Of a stretch of 45,602 bases of DNA, positions 39,497 to 45,602 are shown piece after piece. Both the position numbers and the translations under genes were made by a program. Source of the DNA: a virus; IMG/VR virus record IMGVR_UViG_3300036945_000747, positions 1 to 45,602 of that record. The stretch is one strand, 5' to 3'. The notes below the pieces were generated by a model. The model did no database searches. It was not told where the DNA came from and saw only the letters and a program-made list of their open reading frames with translations. Position 1 is the stretch's first letter. Each line of letters starts with the position of its first letter.

Positions 39497-39679
39497 TTAT
39501 TTCTGAGGGATGATGATCGGACGGGGCGCGATCACGAAATGACCATTGGCATCGGTTGAAACATCGCCGTAGGGAGTCTGGGCGGAAATGGTCAACCCGG
39601 CGCATCCTGTCATGGCGGCAATGCCGAGAGCGAGCATCCCAAGCAGGATGGATTTCACAATAAATGATGTGGATTTCAT
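39497..39679 (-). CDS. small lipoprotein, o-spanin-like
   Basis: A 60-residue precursor with a basic start (MKSTSFIVK), hydrophobic core (ILLGMLALGIA) and lipobox AMTGC, so mature Cys 26 would be lipid-modified. The 35-residue mature part ends in Pro/Ile (APRPIIIPQK), like short Rz1-type o-spanins. It supports a host with an outer membrane. It sits 8 nt upstream of the tRNA and 3 nt after the holin-like gene. Confidence 0.6.
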   Translation of the reverse strand: MKSTSFIVKSILLGMLALGIAAMTGCAGLTISAQTPYGDVSTDANGHFVIAPRPIIIPQK

Positions 39680-39682
39680 GGC

Positions 39683-39886
39683 TTAATTATCTTTGGGGAC
39701 TTCAGACTCGGACTTGTCGATGTAGCTGCGAGCCGTAATCATCCCGGTGACAATCACGGAGAGCGCGAATTGAATGACCTGCTTGGAATCTGCAAAGTCA
39801 ACGGAGGCGATGCCCGCGCTGGCAGCGGTTCCCATGGCGACTGCGACATAGAGCGCAAGACGTAGGTTGGATGCTTTAGGACTCAT
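39683..39886 (-). CDS. holin-like membrane protein, 67 aa
   Basis: A 67-residue protein with two hydrophobic helices (LALYVAVAMGTAASAGIASV and VIQFALSVIVTGMITARSYI) and a charged C-terminus (DKSESEVPKDN), the layout of class II holins. It is the first gene of the lysis block and is preceded at 46 nt by the GGGACCACT motif. Holin function is inferred from topology and position. Confidence 0.6.
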   Translation of the reverse strand: MSPKASNLRLALYVAVAMGTAASAGIASVDFADSKQVIQFALSVIVTGMITARSYIDKSESEVPKDN

Positions 39887-39932
39887 GACGAGCCGACCAT
39901 GTTCCCGGCGTCAGGGAAATGGTAGCTGCGGG

Positions 39933-39941
39933 AGTGGTCCC
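39933..39941 (-). promoter_or_regulatory. GGGACCACT motif before the holin-like gene
   Basis: Coding-strand GGGGACCACTCCC, 46 nt before ATG 39886. It lies in the 57-bp gap between terminase and lysis genes, the only sizeable gap there. Confidence 0.65.
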
Positions 39942-39943
39942 CA

Positions 39944-41326
39944 TCAGAAGCCGGAGACGTGACCAGTTCCGAACGCGTTGCTGACTGAGGCATCACTACC
40001 CAAGTCACCCGCTCTTACCGCACCGGTGATCCTCGATCCGCAGGCGATACATCCGAGTATGGCATCGCCGCGGTCGGGAGATGGTCGGCCCTCAGCTCGC
40101 ATCTTGTCCTTGGACTCAATGCGCAGCTTCCCAGCTTCGTTCCACTCGCTCTTTCTGGTGGAAAGTTGCTTGAAAGTGATCGGGTCTAGCACACCCAGAT
40201 TCACGCGGCCTCGCTCGATCTCCCGGGCGCCCACATGCCACACCTCAGCAATGAGGTTGGCGTATTCCTCAGGCTCGCTGGATGGAATCCCGCCATGGAA
40301 GCGATTGATCCGGAAATCCAGCTCTGCCATGGCGTCGATCATTGCGGTGCCGAGGCCGTCGGCATCGCCCCACACCTGAGACGCTTGCAGGCCTTCGACC
40401 TTGCAAAGATGCACGAACTCGCGCGCGGCCTGCATGGTGTCCTTTTCCACCCACGCCTTGATGATCCGAGCCTTATTGCCGCGACGAATCGCCAGCACGT
40501 TCTCATCACGTCCAGCTGCGAAGTCGCAGAATGCTACCACCTCCCCATCGGTGTATTCCTGAGGCTGGCCATCAAGTGCCTTGGTGAGCTTGTCGGGAGC
40601 CAACACAAGCCTCTCAGCATCCTCGGTGAACTCCGCATCATGCATCGAGCGGTAAAGCGGGTGATCCTTGCCATATTTCTCCAGATCCCTGGCACGTTTT
40701 GCAGGGTCGATGTGCGGGCACTCGTCAGACCGAACCTTGCGGGTCCAGAAATACTTTGCGCACGAGTGGAACGCCTCGTAAAACTGACCCCACGGCTTGC
40801 CGGGTGAGGAAACCCACAGCTGGTAAACCCGCGTGCATCGGTCGAAGGCCTCGAACACCCCATCCGGCACCGTCTTAGCCTCATCCACGATGATCAAAAC
40901 CGGATCGGTTGCGCTGTTGATCTTCGGGTGCCATCCCTCCGCGCGGCCCGGATCATCCGTTGAGAATCCGAGCGCGAATCCACCTTCAGGTGTCTTGAGT
41001 TCGGTCTGCAGGAATGTCCACCCGGGAAACTTCCGTTGGTGCACCCTCAGCGCCGGCCACAACTGCTTTTCCACCTGGCGGAAAGATCCCGAAGTGACGA
41101 TCACCTGACCTTGCGGAAACTTGCTCAGAAACCAGCAGATCAACGCCGCAACCACCTTCGCAGTCTTGCCCGAGCCGTTCGCAGCTGCCAATGCAACCGG
41201 CGGCCCGCCGAACTCTTGAAGGCCGACAGCTTCGAGCGCTTCGATCTGCCAGTCGTAGAGCGTCTTCTCGCCGAGCTGGAACCACGCGAATTCACTCGGA
41301 CTGAGGATGGTCCGCTGGGTTTTCAC
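39944..41326 (-). CDS. terL: terminase large subunit
   Basis: A 460-residue terminase. The ATPase domain has Walker A AANGSGKT (48-55), Walker B VLIIVDEAKT (143-152) and a coupling-type SSPGKPWG. The nuclease domain has FCDFAAGRDENV, WGDADGLG and DRGDAILG with the acidic residues that bind metal. It packages DNA into the prohead and cuts it. Length is typical. Its start overlaps the small-subunit stop by 4 bp. Headful packaging would fit the circularly permuted assembly. Confidence 0.92.
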   Translation of the reverse strand: MKTQRTILSPSEFAWFQLGEKTLYDWQIEALEAVGLQEFGGPPVALAAANGSGKTAKVVAALICWFLSKFPQGQVIVTSGSFRQVEKQLWPALRVHQRKFPGWTFLQTELKTPEGGFALGFSTDDPGRAEGWHPKINSATDPVLIIVDEAKTVPDGVFEAFDRCTRVYQLWVSSPGKPWGQFYEAFHSCAKYFWTRKVRSDECPHIDPAKRARDLEKYGKDHPLYRSMHDAEFTEDAERLVLAPDKLTKALDGQPQEYTDGEVVAFCDFAAGRDENVLAIRRGNKARIIKAWVEKDTMQAAREFVHLCKVEGLQASQVWGDADGLGTAMIDAMAELDFRINRFHGGIPSSEPEEYANLIAEVWHVGAREIERGRVNLGVLDPITFKQLSTRKSEWNEAGKLRIESKDKMRAEGRPSPDRGDAILGCIACGSRITGAVRAGDLGSDASVSNAFGTGHVSGF

Positions 41327-41883
41327 GCTTCGGTTTGCTCCTTTTGGAGCTTGGCGCGTGTCTCGGCGATGCGCTTGATCACCGCCTCGTCCTCTGCCGA
41401 CGGGCGGAAGTCACCTTCCGTCTTCACAGGTCCGCCGTTAGGCCCGCTAATCTCCTGAGTGATCTTCTCGCCGTAGCGCTTCGGGTCCCACTTGGCGAGG
41501 AGTTTCAGACGCGTCTCCACCCGAAGCTTGGTCCGCAAAATCCATTCCTTGTCCGGAATCTCAACCATCTGGCCAGCCCGCTCGAAAGCGATCGTGTCGC
41601 GATCTGAACCGTCTGCAATTGCAAGCGCGTCCAAGGCGATCCGGTCAAATCCCGACTCCCTTGCGCGCGCGATGTCCCGAGAAAACTCCGGGTTTTCGGC
41701 GGCCCAATTCCGAACTGTGTCATCGCTAGGCATCCTGCTAGAAGCGCAAAGAATCGTCAGCGGTGTGCCGTCGGAAAGGCCATCGATGATCTTGCGAGCG
41801 ATTGCTGGCGTGAACTTGGAGGGACGCCCGCGCTTCTTTGGTGCCCGCTTCTTCCCGCTCTTCTTTACTCGCTTCGATGCCAT
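41323..41883 (-). CDS. terS: terminase small subunit
   Basis: A 186-residue protein. A basic N-terminus (KRVKKSGKKRAPKKRGRPSKFT) is followed by a helix-turn-helix (GLSDGTPLTILCASSRMPSDDTVRNWAAENPEFSRDIARARE) as in Sf6 gp1-like small terminases, then a helical oligomerisation part (TKLRVETRLKLLAKWDPKRYGEK) that is common at the end of this family. It recognises the packaging site and loads TerL. Confidence 0.85.
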   Translation of the reverse strand: MASKRVKKSGKKRAPKKRGRPSKFTPAIARKIIDGLSDGTPLTILCASSRMPSDDTVRNWAAENPEFSRDIARARESGFDRIALDALAIADGSDRDTIAFERAGQMVEIPDKEWILRTKLRVETRLKLLAKWDPKRYGEKITQEISGPNGGPVKTEGDFRPSAEDEAVIKRIAETRAKLQKEQTEA

Positions 41884-41916
41884 GCGCTCATTTTAGCGTC
41901 CGGGGCTGTAGATAGA

Positions 41917-42321
41917 TCAAAGCTTGGCAGTGGTCCCGACGATGGATGCCTTGCGCTTCAGAAACGCCTCATCCTCCGGCGTCAGCGCCAGCGGTGCCAC
42001 CTTCTCCGTGATGGTCGCCTCTTGAACCAGCTCCCGCTTGTCCGCCTGATCGAGCATCTGCTTGCCCAGCCAGATCAGCATTGCGACGCTTCCGCCTTTG
42101 GCGATTTCGATCTGCTGGCGACGCAGGGAGATTTTCAGGCGGCCGAATCCCTTTTCATAGGCCCGCCGAAATTCTCCGTCCGGCTTCGCCATTCTCCGCT
42201 CGATGGTCCGCAAGCCGCAGTTGAACCACGCGGCGATTTCGGGCGCGGTCGCTCCCAGCATCCCGAGCTTCTCGACCTCGGCGATGTCGAACTCCATGCT
42301 TGGACGTCCTCTTGCCGCCAT
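41917..42321 (-). CDS. second terminase-small-subunit-like HTH protein
   Basis: From ATG 42321 (MAARGRPSMEFD), 134 residues. It has a helix-turn-helix (GMLGATAPEIAAWFNCGLRTIERRMA), FRRAYEKGFGRLKISLRRQQIEIAKGGSVAMLIWLGKQMLDQADK, and an acidic C-terminus. This pattern is often annotated as a small terminase in phages, which would make two such genes in a row. One may serve as DNA-recognition partner or transcription regulator. The last codons contain the GGGACCACT motif for terS. Confidence 0.65.
   Translation of the reverse strand: MAARGRPSMEFDIAEVEKLGMLGATAPEIAAWFNCGLRTIERRMAKPDGEFRRAYEKGFGRLKISLRRQQIEIAKGGSVAMLIWLGKQMLDQADKRELVQEATITEKVAPLALTPEDEAFLKRKASIVGTTAKL
41929..41937 (-). promoter_or_regulatory. 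GGGACCACT motif before terS
   Basis: Coding-strand CGGGACCACTGCC, 45 nt before ATG 41883, inside the last codons of the preceding gene. Conservation of exact bases across a coding overlap supports a DNA- or RNA-level function. Confidence 0.6.
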
Positions 42322-42323
42322 GG

Positions 42324-43748
42324 TCAGTCTCCCTCCCCGTCTTTCAGCCACGGCAGCGCTCCGACAATCTCGTCGGCGCGACCGTAGCGCTTTCCGCCTG
42401 GCAATGGCAGGTCGAACTCGAACCGTAGGCCTCGCTCGATGTCAGTCGCAGGCGCTGGCCGCTCATTGACCGCCACGACCGACCATCCCGTCGTCTGGAT
42501 TGGCCCCTTTGTGATTTCCCGCCCGTCGGAATCCCGGATCTCATACCGGTTGCCGATGAACCGTTCGGTAAGCTCACGGATGTGCTCGATTGCGTGGAAT
42601 TTCTGATAACGCCAGACGCCGCGCGAGAAAATCGCGGAAATCCGCTCCCCATCGAGGAAGTTCACCTGTCGTCGGGTGTGGGTTTTCTCGACGCACTTCC
42701 GGTTATTCAACCTCACCAGCTCGGAATCTAGACTGCGGCCGCTGAAGATCACCTTACCTCCGCGCCGACATAGAGCAGACAGCGTGAGCATCACCGCCTC
42801 CTCAGCCTGCACGGAATCCACGCTGTTCAGCACGGAGTCACAGACCACGACGTCGTAAGTCCCGAGCGTCCGCAAATCTTCGAGCACGCGGTCGATGTGG
42901 CGCTGCACCTCGCCATGGGCGATCTTGCCATCCCGCTGCAGGTAGAACTCCAGCCCGCGAATCTGATACCCCTCCGCGGCGAGCCGCTTCACGTAGGCGA
43001 GCTTCCCGGCGCCGAAGTCGATGATGCGCTCTCGTTTCGTCACATTCGGAAGCACCGCGTGCTCATAGGTCCGGCTCCGGAGTTCACGGAGGCCTCCGCC
43101 GTTGAGGCGGTTCATCTGTGCCAGCGCCTGAGCCCAAGTGGTTCGCGGGAGGTGGTCGTAGGAATAGACACCGTAGGAAGCGGAGAGGAACGAACGCGCA
43201 AGGGTCTCCATTTCCGTCGGGATCACGCGGACGTGAAGGGGGGTGCCCAGTTGCACGCAGCAGGCCGCATAGTCGCCTGAGGAGATCACCCGCCCGTTGT
43301 CGAGCGCCACAGCGCCGCCCCATGGTCCGTGCTTGGCGAGCAGACGCAGCATTTCCTTTCGCCGGATGGCCCCGCGGGCGAGCGGGTTTCTCACCGTCAC
43401 CTGGGACGGCCTGAGAACGTGCCATCCGGTCGGGAGAGCGGGAATCGTGACGCCGAGCTCGTCAGTTTCGTCGAGGTCGGAACCGTTGTGGATCTGGTTG
43501 AAGCGGATTTCCTCAGTCAAGGAAACCGGCCCGAGCAGGTGCACCGGCGTGGTTTCGAATCCCTCTGCAGTCATCGCCTTGGTGCGTTGGTGGCCAGCGA
43601 TGATGGTTCCTTCGGACACGATCACCGGCTTGACCGCTCCCAGGGCCCGCATGCTTTCGCGGAGCTTGGCGAATTCCTCGGGCGAGATCCGGCGCGGGTT
43701 GTAGGCGGCCGGCTTCAGCTTGGCGATGGGATGGCGTTCTTCAAACAT
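42324..43748 (-). CDS. ParB-domain protein fused to a class I methyltransferase
   Basis: A 474-residue protein. Residues 1-95 are a ParB/Srx-like nuclease domain (IAKLKPAAYNPRRISPEEFAKL and IIAGHQRTKAM). A linker domain follows, then residues 230-390 form a Rossmann methyltransferase: motif I IIDFGAGKLAYVKRL, GLEFYLQRDGKIAHGEV, and DVVVCDSVLNSVDSVQAEEAV (the position of the catalytic motif, without the NPPY of N6/N4 enzymes). The substrate may therefore be a base already altered, a protein or another target. It overlaps the ParB gene upstream by 8 bp and precedes the terminase genes. Confidence 0.75.
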   Translation of the reverse strand: MFEERHPIAKLKPAAYNPRRISPEEFAKLRESMRALGAVKPVIVSEGTIIAGHQRTKAMTAEGFETTPVHLLGPVSLTEEIRFNQIHNGSDLDETDELGVTIPALPTGWHVLRPSQVTVRNPLARGAIRRKEMLRLLAKHGPWGGAVALDNGRVISSGDYAACCVQLGTPLHVRVIPTEMETLARSFLSASYGVYSYDHLPRTTWAQALAQMNRLNGGGLRELRSRTYEHAVLPNVTKRERIIDFGAGKLAYVKRLAAEGYQIRGLEFYLQRDGKIAHGEVQRHIDRVLEDLRTLGTYDVVVCDSVLNSVDSVQAEEAVMLTLSALCRRGGKVIFSGRSLDSELVRLNNRKCVEKTHTRRQVNFLDGERISAIFSRGVWRYQKFHAIEHIRELTERFIGNRYEIRDSDGREITKGPIQTTGWSVVAVNERPAPATDIERGLRFEFDLPLPGGKRYGRADEIVGALPWLKDGEGD

Positions 43749-44403
43749 CGTCGTCGATGGCGAGGAGTTGGCGGACGAATCCGAAATAGGAACCGATCGC
43801 TTCGGCGTGTTGGTCGATGCGGCGCCGTAGCTCGAGACGCTCGGCTTCCGTCAGCGGGATGGACAGACCGTCGAACTTCAGTAGGCACGCCTGTTCGGAA
43901 GCGTCGGAATCCTCCGCGATGTCATCGGCTTCGGAATCGTCGGCAAGCATCCTGTCGATTTCGGTGGAGTCGAAGCCGGTCAGCTCGAGGTCGAATTCTT
44001 CGACGTCGCCGAGATCCTTCAGCAGACCCTCCAAGCTGCCCGTGTCCATGTCCGCCAGCTCGGCGATGCGGTTATCCGCCACGAGATGCGCCCATTCGTC
44101 GGCTTCCGTGGCGAATTCCTGCACGTCCACCGGCACCTCTAAGACTCCAAGCTGGATTGCCGCCTGTAAGCGTCCGTGGCCAGCGATGACGAAGCCGCTG
44201 CGTGCCGAAACTACGATCGGATTGCGCCATCCCTGATAGTGGATGATCCGGGCCAGCATGTCGATTTGCCTGACACCGTGTTTGTTCGGATTGCGAGGAT
44301 GCTGGATGAGCGTCGCCGGATCGCGCAACTCCCGGTAGCTGCATCTGATTTCTGGGCGGCTTTGATCGTTTTTATTGTTCACATGAACAATAAAACAAAG
44401 CAT
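43741..44403 (-). CDS. ParB/Srx-like nuclease-domain protein
   Basis: A 220-residue protein from ATG 44403; a TTG at 44445 overlapping the recombinase stop is possible. Residues 22-125 follow a strongly conserved phage pattern: RELRDPATLIQHPRNPNKHG, IIHYQGWRNPIVVSARSGFVIAGHGRLQAA and VDVQEFATEADEWAHLVADNRIAELADMD, described here by these shorter blocks. VIAGHGRL contains the ParB box II-like active site. The C-terminal half is acidic and helical. Such genes stand before terminase genes in many phages; DNA nicking or CTP/ATP-related roles are possible. A GGGACCACT motif lies 22 nt before the ATG. Confidence 0.8.
   Translation of the reverse strand: MLCFIVHVNNKNDQSRPEIRCSYRELRDPATLIQHPRNPNKHGVRQIDMLARIIHYQGWRNPIVVSARSGFVIAGHGRLQAAIQLGVLEVPVDVQEFATEADEWAHLVADNRIAELADMDTGSLEGLLKDLGDVEEFDLELTGFDSTEIDRMLADDSEADDIAEDSDASEQACLLKFDGLSIPLTEAERLELRRRIDQHAEAIGSYFGFVRQLLAIDDDV
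44371..44394. promoter_or_regulatory. 24-bp palindrome in the ParB gene start
   Basis: Arms TTTATTGTTCA and TGAACAATAAA separated by CA, a perfect 11-bp-arm inverted repeat in the first codons of the ParB-domain gene. The centre (GTTCACATGAAC) resembles bacterial parS (TGTTTCACGTGAAACA), with 11 of 16 positions equal by hand alignment. It may be a binding site for this protein or an operator. Confidence 0.5.
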
Positions 44404-44425
44404 CTTTGAGGGGTCTACTGCCGCC

Positions 44426-44434
44426 AGTGGTCCC
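44426..44434 (-). promoter_or_regulatory. GGGACCACT motif before the ParB gene
   Basis: Coding-strand AGGGACCACTGGC, 22 nt before ATG 44403, closer than the other copies. Confidence 0.5.
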
Positions 44435-44441
44435 TGCCAAA

Positions 44442-45443
44442 TCAAGCCAACTTCTCGAACTGCGTCACATTCGCTGGAAGTGCTACCGGTGGATAGTCCA
44501 TCGGTGAAATTACCGCGTTGCTGCCGTTGGTATGAAGATAGATTTCTGTCGTCTCCAAATGGGTATGGCCAAGGTGTTCCTGAAGAGCTCGAGGATTCTC
44601 ACCACGTTCCAACAGTGACGTGGCATTGGAGTGTCGGAATACATGGGGGCTGACCCGCTTCATGATCCCTGCTTCTTCCGCTGCCTGTTTGAGTCCGTCA
44701 GTGATGGCATGATCCGTCGCGTGCCAGCGTTCTGGCCCGAGCACAGTCATTCTCAAAACGGCAGAAGGGAACAGCCAGCAATAGGGGAGCGTGCCGAATC
44801 GTTTGCGGCCAAGCTTCTTCATGTCTTCCGGCTCAGAGGTTGGGTAGATCACTCCACGCGCCTTGTCCTGCTCCCATTGCATACGAACCGCCGCGACGTG
44901 CGTCATGAGTCGATGCATCACCGATCTAGGCAAGCGCAAAGTCCGCGATTTCCCTCCCTTGTCGTGGCGAAAAGTGATTAATCCCTTTTGCGGATCAATG
45001 TCTTTGAGCCGAGCCGTCAGAAGCGCGGTGATGCGGCTCCCTGTGCCATAGAGCATTTCAGCTTGAAGCCTTTCATCTCCGCTCATTCTGGAAATCAAAT
45101 CCATCGCTTCCTCATGAGTCAGCCACACCGGGATGTTCCGATTTTTGTTGATTGCCGGAACTGTCAGCGAGTTTGGCGGGATCTCGATGCCTAGCACCTT
45201 CTCATGATAGAACTTCAGAGCGTTCAATGCCTGCCGAACCGTCTTAGGATTTACCTTTGCCCTTGGGTCCGTCGAGAGGTAGGTTAGATAACCTTGAAAA
45301 TTGCGGCAAATTCCCATTTTTCTGGCCAATCGATACCGCATCACCCAACCGCGATAGGACTTCCGGGTATTGATCCGGTGCCCAGCTTCGAGCTGTGCAT
45401 TCTTCAATCCCATAATTGCTTCACGATCAGAGAGCGGATTCAT
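44442..45443 (-). CDS. second tyrosine recombinase, integron-integrase-like
   Basis: A 333-residue recombinase. The N-terminal SAM-like domain covers residues 10-95. The catalytic domain has R137 (LYGTGSRITALLTARLKDID), K165 in DKGGKSR, the H-x-x-R box VSPHVFRHSNATSLLERG (267-270), H293 in LGHTH, and Y302 (TTEIYLHT). All six signature residues are intact. The stretch HATDHAITDGLKQAAEEAGIMKRVSPH recalls IntI and XerC/D-type enzymes. It lies between early and late genes rather than at an attachment site, and in the circular path it is read directly after the zinc-ribbon gene. Role uncertain. Confidence 0.85.
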   Translation of the reverse strand: MNPLSDREAIMGLKNAQLEAGHRINTRKSYRGWVMRYRLARKMGICRNFQGYLTYLSTDPRAKVNPKTVRQALNALKFYHEKVLGIEIPPNSLTVPAINKNRNIPVWLTHEEAMDLISRMSGDERLQAEMLYGTGSRITALLTARLKDIDPQKGLITFRHDKGGKSRTLRLPRSVMHRLMTHVAAVRMQWEQDKARGVIYPTSEPEDMKKLGRKRFGTLPYCWLFPSAVLRMTVLGPERWHATDHAITDGLKQAAEEAGIMKRVSPHVFRHSNATSLLERGENPRALQEHLGHTHLETTEIYLHTNGSNAVISPMDYPPVALPANVTQFEKLA

Positions 45444-45448
45444 AGTTA

Positions 45449-45602
45449 TTAAGGTTTCGGTTGGGATAATTCACTGTTCTCCGCATTGAATTTTCGTAGA
45501 TCCAGTATCGCTTCCAGAGTATCCACGGCTGCGCACATTTCATTCCGCAGTCTTTTTGCCGTCGCCAGATCCAGGCCGTGCCAGCAGTAAGGAGTATCAT
45601 CG
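45449..45602 (-). CDS. 3' part of the zinc-ribbon early gene (circular-path version)
   Basis: Cut by the window end. It repeats codons of the 3473-3838 gene from DDTPYCWHG to KFNAEN, then diverges to SELSQPKP and tandem TAA stops, 5 nt before the recombinase start. It shows the gene's alternative C-terminus and its operon link to the recombinase. Confidence 0.75.
   Translation of the reverse strand, partial: DDTPYCWHGLDLATAKRLRNEMCAAVDTLEAILDLRKFNAENSELSQPKP
45476..45602. repeat. 127-bp exact direct repeat, terminal copy
   Basis: Identical to 3530-3656 and running to the very last base of the window. See the internal copy; together they indicate that the sequence closes on itself at 3530. 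Confidence 0.9.

Noticed and set aside
1-45602. CRISPR array, transposase or diversity-generating retroelement
   Set aside because: No regularly spaced repeats, transposase motifs or reverse transcriptase were seen. Despite Mu-like head genes there is no MuA/MuB.
45476-45602. The 127-bp repeat as a recombination site of the neighbouring recombinase
   Set aside because: The exact length, ending at the last base of the window, is better explained by assembly overlap; no core or inverted arms typical of a recombination site were seen in it.

Overview
The window is almost entirely the genome of a temperate tailed phage, most likely a siphovirus of a Gram-negative host. It has a Mu-like head module (DUF935 portal, gpF, gpG, gpI), an HK97-type capsid protein with a DUF2190-like cement protein, a tail tube and short tape measure but no sheath or baseplate-wedge genes, a phage lysis set with a lipoprotein, and a tyrosine integrase next to a tRNA-derived attP. 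Verrucomicrobiota is a reasonable host guess: there is a GYF_2 membrane protein, weak and variable ribosome-binding sites, and no close match to proteobacterial phages. This is inference, not proof.

An exact 127-bp match joins the right end (45476-45602) to an internal site (3530-3656). 127 is a common maximum assembly k-mer, so the right end probably closes back on position 3530 and gives a circular or circularly permuted genome of 41,946 bp. Positions 1-3529 would then be an alternative branch: a second version of the early/late junction carrying small accessory genes. Both junctions leave the interrupted gene with an intact, different C-terminus.

Layout in the direction of leftward transcription. 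The lysogeny region (17.7-20.9 kb, mostly rightward) holds an XRE repressor, three TTTCC-N6-GGAAA operators, a structured RNA/terminator, an HNH nuclease, a GYF_2 membrane protein, attP built on a tRNA-Thr(CGU) 3' fragment, and the integrase. The early operon (17.7 down to 3.5 kb) is tightly coupled by ATGA-type overlaps. It encodes small regulators, a DUF2303 protein, RecT/Bet annealase, YqaJ exonuclease, a SNF2 helicase-DNA methylase fusion with an HNH gene nested out of frame inside it, an ASCH protein, a C5-cytosine methylase with seven TRD repeats, a DUF1064 nuclease, a replication initiator-like protein, an AAA+ helicase loader and SSB. Through the circular junction this operon would run on into a second, integron-integrase-like recombinase (45.4 kb).

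The late region (44.4 down to 20.9 kb) follows: two ParB-domain proteins (one fused to a methyltransferase), terminase, lysis genes with an embedded initiator-like tRNA, portal and head genes, then tail genes. A nine-base motif, GGGACCACT, stands 43-46 nt before the start codon of the first gene of four late sub-operons, and two further copies lie before other starts. It looks like an undescribed late regulatory element. The three strongest leads are this motif, the nested HNH gene and the 127-bp circular junction.
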